DNA of 64,000 bases from Oscillatoria sp. Lineage in GTDB: Bacteria > Cyanobacteriota > Cyanobacteriia > Cyanobacteriales > Laspinemataceae. The position numbers and the translations under genes were made by a program. The notes below the pieces were generated by a model. The model was not told the DNA's origin and ran no database searches. It was given only the letters and a program-made list of their open reading frames with translations. The stretch spans positions 1-64,000 of the forward strand of contig JAABSJ010000003.1 in NCBI GenBank assembly GCA_011390515.1. The letters are read 5' to 3'. Positions 59,241 through 64,000 of the stretch are shown here, in pieces. How positions within the stretch are numbered: position 1 is the first letter of the stretch; every line of letters begins with the position of its first letter.

Positions 59241-60306
59241 CCAATCTATTCATGAACCCAACTGCAAAATTTTAGTGGTTGATGATACCCTGGACAATGT
59301 GAATCTGCTCTCTAAAATGTTGACCGATTCGGGATATAAGGTGCGGAAAGCCTTGAACGGTCAAATGGCTTTAATGGGGGTGCAGGCTTCGCCACCGGAC
59401 CTGATTTTGCTGGATATTAATATGCCAGATATTAATGGGTATCAGGTCTGTGAACAATTAAAAGCTGGAGAAAAAACTCGGGATATCCCGGTGATTTTTT
59501 TAAGTGCGCTGGATGATGTGTTGGATAAGGTGAAGGCGTTCAAAGTGGGGGCGGTGGATTATATCACCAAACCATTTCAATTTGAAGAGGTTCTAGCCCG
59601 GGTTGAGAATCATTTAAAAATTTGTCGATTGCAACAAGAATTAGAAGAACAGAATGCGTTGTTGCGCTTAGAACGGGAGAAATCGGAGCGATTATTGCTG
59701 AATATTTTACCGAAGGCGATCGCCGCGCAGTTAAAAGAAAGCACCAGTGCGATCGCCGAACACTTTGATGAAGCCAGTATTTTATTTGCGGATATTGTGG
59801 GATTTACGCCCCTGTCTGCTAAAATGTCGGCATCAGAATTAGTGGCTTTACTGAATCAAATTTTTTCCCAATTTGATGAACTCGCCACCCAACATGGATT
59901 AGAAAAAATTAAAACCATTGGGGATTCCTATATGGTGGTCGGTGGCGTCCCTATCCCCCAACAGGACCATGCCGAGGCGATCGCACAGATGGCATTGGAT
60001 ATGCAGCAGGCGATCGGGCAATTTCAAACCCAAAGCGGCGAACCGTTTCAAATTCGCTGCGGGATTGCCACGGGTCCTGTCGTCGCCGGGGTGATTGGGA
60101 CTACAAAATTTATTTACGATCTTTGGGGAGATACGGTGAATATTGCCTCACGGATGGAATCTCAAGGATTACCCGGTCAAATTCAAGTCACTGCCGAGAC
60201 ATACCAGCGATTAAAAAGCAACTATTTATTGACGAAACGGGGAACGGTTTTGATTCGCGGAAAAGGTGAAATGGTCACCTACTGGCTGACCCGAAAAGGG
60301 TCATAA
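59233..60306 (+). CDS. Receiver domain-class III adenylate cyclase
   Basis: CKILVVDDTLDNVNLLSKML, LLDINMPDINGYQ; ASILFADIVGFTPLSAKMSA, LEKIKTIGDSYMVVGG, FIYDLWGDTVNIASRMES; 8-bp overlap with upstream gene. Confidence 0.92.
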   Translation: MTSQSIHEPNCKILVVDDTLDNVNLLSKMLTDSGYKVRKALNGQMALMGVQASPPDLILLDINMPDINGYQVCEQLKAGEKTRDIPVIFLSALDDVLDKVKAFKVGAVDYITKPFQFEEVLARVENHLKICRLQQELEEQNALLRLEREKSERLLLNILPKAIAAQLKESTSAIAEHFDEASILFADIVGFTPLSAKMSASELVALLNQIFSQFDELATQHGLEKIKTIGDSYMVVGGVPIPQQDHAEAIAQMALDMQQAIGQFQTQSGEPFQIRCGIATGPVVAGVIGTTKFIYDLWGDTVNIASRMESQGLPGQIQVTAETYQRLKSNYLLTKRGTVLIRGKGEMVTYWLTRKGS

Positions 60307-60343
60307 AATCGGGTAAACTTGGGATGGCAAACCTACTCCGTCA

Positions 60344-61675
60344 TCAGGCGATCGCCTCCGGGTTATCCAGGGGAATCTGGATCTCAAATACAGTTCCTAC
60401 CCCTAATTCAGAAGAACAGGTCAAATTGCCATTGTGAGCTTCTTGAACAATTTCAAGGGAAATAGATAGCCCTAACCCTGTCCCTTTGCCCACAGGTTTT
60501 GTGGTAAATAAGTAATCAAAAATTTGGTATTTCACTTCCGGAGTCATTCCCTGACCATTATCGGCAATCTGAATCACAATCTGTTGACCATCGGCGCTGA
60601 GTTTGGTATCAATTGTGATTTGCGGTCCTACATCGGGATGCGAAACAGCATTTCCCGGGCCCTCTTCTAAGGCATCAATGGCATTGGCCAGAATATTCAT
60701 AAACACTTGATTAAGCTGGCCGAGATAGCAGGGAATCCGAGGAATTTCTCCATAGTTTTTAACCACTTTAATCTCTCGTCGGTTCGGAGTGGCTTTGAGG
60801 CGATGCTGTAAAATCATTAAGGTGCTATCGAGTCCGTCATGAATATCCGCCAAGACTTTAACACTGGTATCAGAACGGCAAAAGGTTCCGAGGGAAGTGC
60901 TGAGGTTAGAAATGCGATCGGTTCCCACTTTCATGGAAGCCAGCATTTTGGGTAAATCTTGCAACAAATACTCAATATCGATTTCCAGCCCTTTTTGCTG
61001 AATTTCTTCTTCGCTATTCGGAAATTTAGAGCGATACAGTTCCAAATATTCAATTAAATGATAAACCCCTTCGGTCGCGAGATCAATATTCCCGGCAATA
61101 AACCCCAAGGGATTTTTAATTTCATGGGCCACTCCCGCCACTAATTGGCCGATGGAAGAGAGTTTTTCCCCCCGGACCAATTGGAGTTGAGCCTTCTGGA
61201 GTTCAGACAAAATTTGAGAGAGTTCTGCGGTTCTTTCTTCCACTCGTTGTTCGAGGAATTGTTTTTCCTGAATTAATTCTAGGGTTAATCGTCGCAATTT
61301 AATATGAATTTTAATGCGAGCTAAGATTTCCTCTTGATAGAAAGGTTTCGTAATATAATCAACCGCTCCTATTTTTAAACCTTTGGCTTTTTCTAAATTA
61401 TCAGAAATGCCGGTCATGAAAATAATTGGAACATCATGGGTTTCGGGAGCAGCTTGCAGGAGGGTGCAAGTTTGGAACCCATCCATTTCTGGCATGATGA
61501 CATCCAGTAAAATTAAATCAACTGGATGACTTTTGGCAATTTCGACTCCTTTTGTACCTTGTTTTGCCAAAAGGACCTCATAGCCCACTTCAGTCAACAG
61601 GTCGTATAACAATTCTAGGTTAGTGGAGGAATCGTCAATTACTAACACTAACCCTAGTTCCTCAGTGGTCATCAT
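60344..61675 (-). CDS. Receiver domain-histidine kinase
   Basis: LVLVIDDSSTNLELLYDLLTE, LLDVIMPEMDGFQ, VAGVAHEIKNPLGFIAGNIDLA, GKGTGLGLSISLEIV. Confidence 0.9.
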   Translation of the reverse strand: MMTTEELGLVLVIDDSSTNLELLYDLLTEVGYEVLLAKQGTKGVEIAKSHPVDLILLDVIMPEMDGFQTCTLLQAAPETHDVPIIFMTGISDNLEKAKGLKIGAVDYITKPFYQEEILARIKIHIKLRRLTLELIQEKQFLEQRVEERTAELSQILSELQKAQLQLVRGEKLSSIGQLVAGVAHEIKNPLGFIAGNIDLATEGVYHLIEYLELYRSKFPNSEEEIQQKGLEIDIEYLLQDLPKMLASMKVGTDRISNLSTSLGTFCRSDTSVKVLADIHDGLDSTLMILQHRLKATPNRREIKVVKNYGEIPRIPCYLGQLNQVFMNILANAIDALEEGPGNAVSHPDVGPQITIDTKLSADGQQIVIQIADNGQGMTPEVKYQIFDYLFTTKPVGKGTGLGLSISLEIVQEAHNGNLTCSSELGVGTVFEIQIPLDNPEAIA

Positions 61676-61740
61676 GATCGCCTACCTCTCTATTCAAATC
61701 GATTTGGGGTTGAAACTCAAGACTCAATATAAAAACAATA

Positions 61741-61847
61741 TATAGCGCGTCTAAATCATTCTGACAATGGATCCGACGCCTGAGAGTCTTGTAGTGACAG
61801 CATCTTGCTCACTGTTTCTATGTCAACTTCCTGAAAGGGTCGCTATA
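61741..61847. mobile_element. TATAGC-ended element (family B variant)
   Basis: tatagcgcgtctaaatcattc ... gaaagggtcgctata, 107 bp. Confidence 0.5.
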
Positions 61848-62182
61848 AACTGAACAATAGGGTTTGATCCGCCTAAAACCGGGATGCGTTCACCGGACCT
61901 GAACCGGGTTTTATCGATTGTATAGGATTTGGGGACCGGAGGCTGTGATTTGACACGGGGCGATCGCCCCGTGCAATGCCCCAGGATGCCGGGACCGGAT
62001 GAGATGCCAAAGACAAGAAACCGGGTTTGTAATCGCTACGCTACCGGCGTCCTAGGACCAGCAACTCGGTTAATCCCTGTGATTAGGGAGGAAACCCGGA
62101 GAAAAACGCGACTGGGGTTTGTTCTGTACACCCAATCGCGTTGTTTAAAAATTCAAAGGGGAAGCTAGTCCCTGACATTTGA

Positions 62183-64000
62183 CTACGGATTGACTTTCCA
62201 CAGTTTGATCGTGTCATCAAAGCTTCCACTGACTAGGGTTTTGCCGCTTTTGCTAAAGGCGACCCCCACCCAATCGGTATGTCCCTTGAGGGTTCCGACT
62301 TGGGAACCTGTGTCCATTTTCCACAGCTTAATCGTACCCCCCAGGTCTCCCGAGGCGAGGGTTTGGCCATCGGGGTTAAAGGCGACGGAGTGAACCTGTT
62401 CGGAATGACCCTTGAGAGTCCGGACGGGGAGGCCACTGCTAGAATCCCAGAGTTTGATGGTTTTATCCCAACTTCCCGAGGCGATGGTACGGCCATCAGG
62501 ACTGAAGGCGACGGACCAGACGGCATCGGAATGTCCCAACAGGGTGCGGATCAGTTTGCCGGTATGCCAGTTCCAGAGTTTGACGGTGCCATCGGTACTG
62601 CCGGAGGCGAGAGTTTGACCATCGGCACTAAAGGCGACAGACTGGACCTCTTGGGAATGACCGATGAAGCTGCGAACTTCGGAACCGGCGAGTCCGGAAT
62701 AGTTGTTGGCATGGAGTCGCCAAACTTTGATGCTCTTGTCGAAGCTGCCGGAGGCGAGACTTTGACTATCGGGACTGAAGGCGACGGAGAAGACTCCGGC
62801 TTTATGGCCCTTCAGAGTGCCGAGCAATTCCCCAGTTCGGAGGTCCCAAAGTTTGATGGTTTTATCCGCACTGCCGGAGGCGAGGAACTGGCCATTGGGA
62901 CTAATGGCTAGGGTCCATACTGGGTCGGAATGACCGCTGAGAATGCGGATGGGAACGCGGACGTTATTGGTGCTAACGTGCCAGAGTTGAATAGTGCCAT
63001 CGGTGCTGCCGGAGGCGATGGTGCTGCCATCGGGACTGACGGCGACAGACCAGACGGGTCCCGAGGCGATCGCCAAGGTCCGCATCGGTTCGACTTTAGA
63101 CACCGAATAGCTAGACTCTTCGCGGAATGCCGGGAGTTTGTAAGATAACTCCGGATGTTTGACCCGATACATCATCTGAGGCGGTGGCGGTGGCGGTGCG
63201 AGTTCCGAGGGTTTCTGCTGGAAACTCACTGGGACCGGAGTCGGAGTCCGATAGCCGAGGGTCATGGACAAGACTGCGATCGCCGCCCCACCCACCAAGG
63301 TAGCCACCCGTTTGTTGGGCGGGGGTAATACCGCTTCTAAGTTGGGCGCATTTAGGGCTTTGAGGGCTTCAGCACTGGAGGAATAGCGCTGTTTGACATC
63401 CCGTTGCACCAGGGTATCCAGAACGCGGCTTAACTGCAAACTGACGGGTTGAGTGAGATATTCAGACCAGACCCAACTTTCCGTTTTAATGCTGTACAAA
63501 TCAAAGGGCGGCAGTCCGGTTAACAGATGCAAGCAGGTGACACCGAGACTGTACAGGTCGCTCCCGGGAACCGCTTGGCCTTTGGTTTGTTCGGGGGCGG
63601 CATATTCTGCGGAACCTAGGGCCGTGGCGGAGGCGATCGCACTGATGCTAGTGGGATGTTCGATGGTCCCAAAATCAACCAGAATAATTTTGCCATCCCT
63701 GCGACGACGAATGAGGTTCTCGGGTTTAATATCCCGATGAATCAGCAAACTGTTGTGAACAAATTTCAACACCGGCAGAACGTCGGTGAGAATTTGACGA
63801 ATTTTTTTCTCATTAAAGGGGCCGCTTTCAGCGAGTTCAGCGGCTAAATTTTGGCCTTCGACATATTCTTGGATTAAATAGTGACTGCCATTATCTTCAA
63901 AACAAGCATAGAGTTCGGGAATCAGCGGATGCTGGGTCAATTCATCCAAAAGCATGAGTTCTGAGGTCAATGCTTTCGGGGATCCAGGAGTAGCCCCTCG
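62183..64000 (-). CDS. Ser/Thr protein kinase with C-terminal WD40 repeats, N-terminus outside window
   Basis: LLIHRDIKPENLIRR, LVDFGTIEH, SAEYAAPEQTKGQAVPGSDLYSLGVTCLHLLTG; seven GHxxxVxSVAFSPDGxxLASGSxDxTIKLW units; frame open to the right edge. Confidence 0.92.
   Translation of the reverse strand, partial: RGATPGSPKALTSELMLLDELTQHPLIPELYACFEDNGSHYLIQEYVEGQNLAAELAESGPFNEKKIRQILTDVLPVLKFVHNSLLIHRDIKPENLIRRRRDGKIILVDFGTIEHPTSISAIASATALGSAEYAAPEQTKGQAVPGSDLYSLGVTCLHLLTGLPPFDLYSIKTESWVWSEYLTQPVSLQLSRVLDTLVQRDVKQRYSSSAEALKALNAPNLEAVLPPPNKRVATLVGGAAIAVLSMTLGYRTPTPVPVSFQQKPSELAPPPPPPQMMYRVKHPELSYKLPAFREESSYSVSKVEPMRTLAIASGPVWSVAVSPDGSTIASGSTDGTIQLWHVSTNNVRVPIRILSGHSDPVWTLAISPNGQFLASGSADKTIKLWDLRTGELLGTLKGHKAGVFSVAFSPDSQSLASGSFDKSIKVWRLHANNYSGLAGSEVRSFIGHSQEVQSVAFSADGQTLASGSTDGTVKLWNWHTGKLIRTLLGHSDAVWSVAFSPDGRTIASGSWDKTIKLWDSSSGLPVRTLKGHSEQVHSVAFNPDGQTLASGDLGGTIKLWKMDTGSQVGTLKGHTDWVGVAFSKSGKTLVSGSFDDTIKLWKVNP

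Noticed and set aside
62279-62911. 210-aa plus-strand ORF
   Set aside because: Antisense shadow of the regular WD40 repeats of the minus-strand kinase; repetitive composition mirrors the coding strand
1-64000. Abundant GCGATCGC octamers as a novel signal
   Set aside because: This is the well-known HIP1 sequence of cyanobacterial genomes

Overview
This is a cyanobacterial chromosomal window, judged from dense HIP1 octamers (GCGATCGC), ndhM, an OCP-family N-terminal domain protein, group-2 sigma and FurA-type genes. The left third (0-20 kb) holds housekeeping and regulatory genes: an ADP-ribosylglycohydrolase, tRNA-Pro(CGG), lipA, gpsA, a sigC-like sigma factor, a Fur-family regulator, a helical carotenoid protein (HCP), histidine kinases and an Rre1-like response regulator. 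From 21 to 28 kb there is a loose stress/iron cluster: a YihY-type membrane protein, a small acidic protein, Dps, a secreted protein, a PfpI + ferritin-like fusion and a membrane protein with a TerB-like tail, followed by ndhM. From 29 to 64 kb nearly every gene is a signalling protein: a zinc-ribbon PP2C phosphatase, a CHASE-type adenylate cyclase, a urea/amide-binding-domain histidine kinase with no visible membrane segment, a PilJ-domain histidine kinase, a GGDEF/EAL protein, two tandem giant Ser/Thr kinase-AAA-GAF-PAS-HK-receiver paralogs (2399 and 2637 aa), a receiver-adenylate cyclase overlapping the second giant gene, a receiver-HK, and a WD40 Ser/Thr kinase cut by the window edge. Intergenic DNA contains several families of short MITE-like or palindromic elements. 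One copy has 6-bp target duplications and a matching unoccupied site elsewhere in the same window. No CRISPR array, rRNA operon, prophage or intact transposase was found. Protein assignments come from reading motifs by eye; no database search was run.
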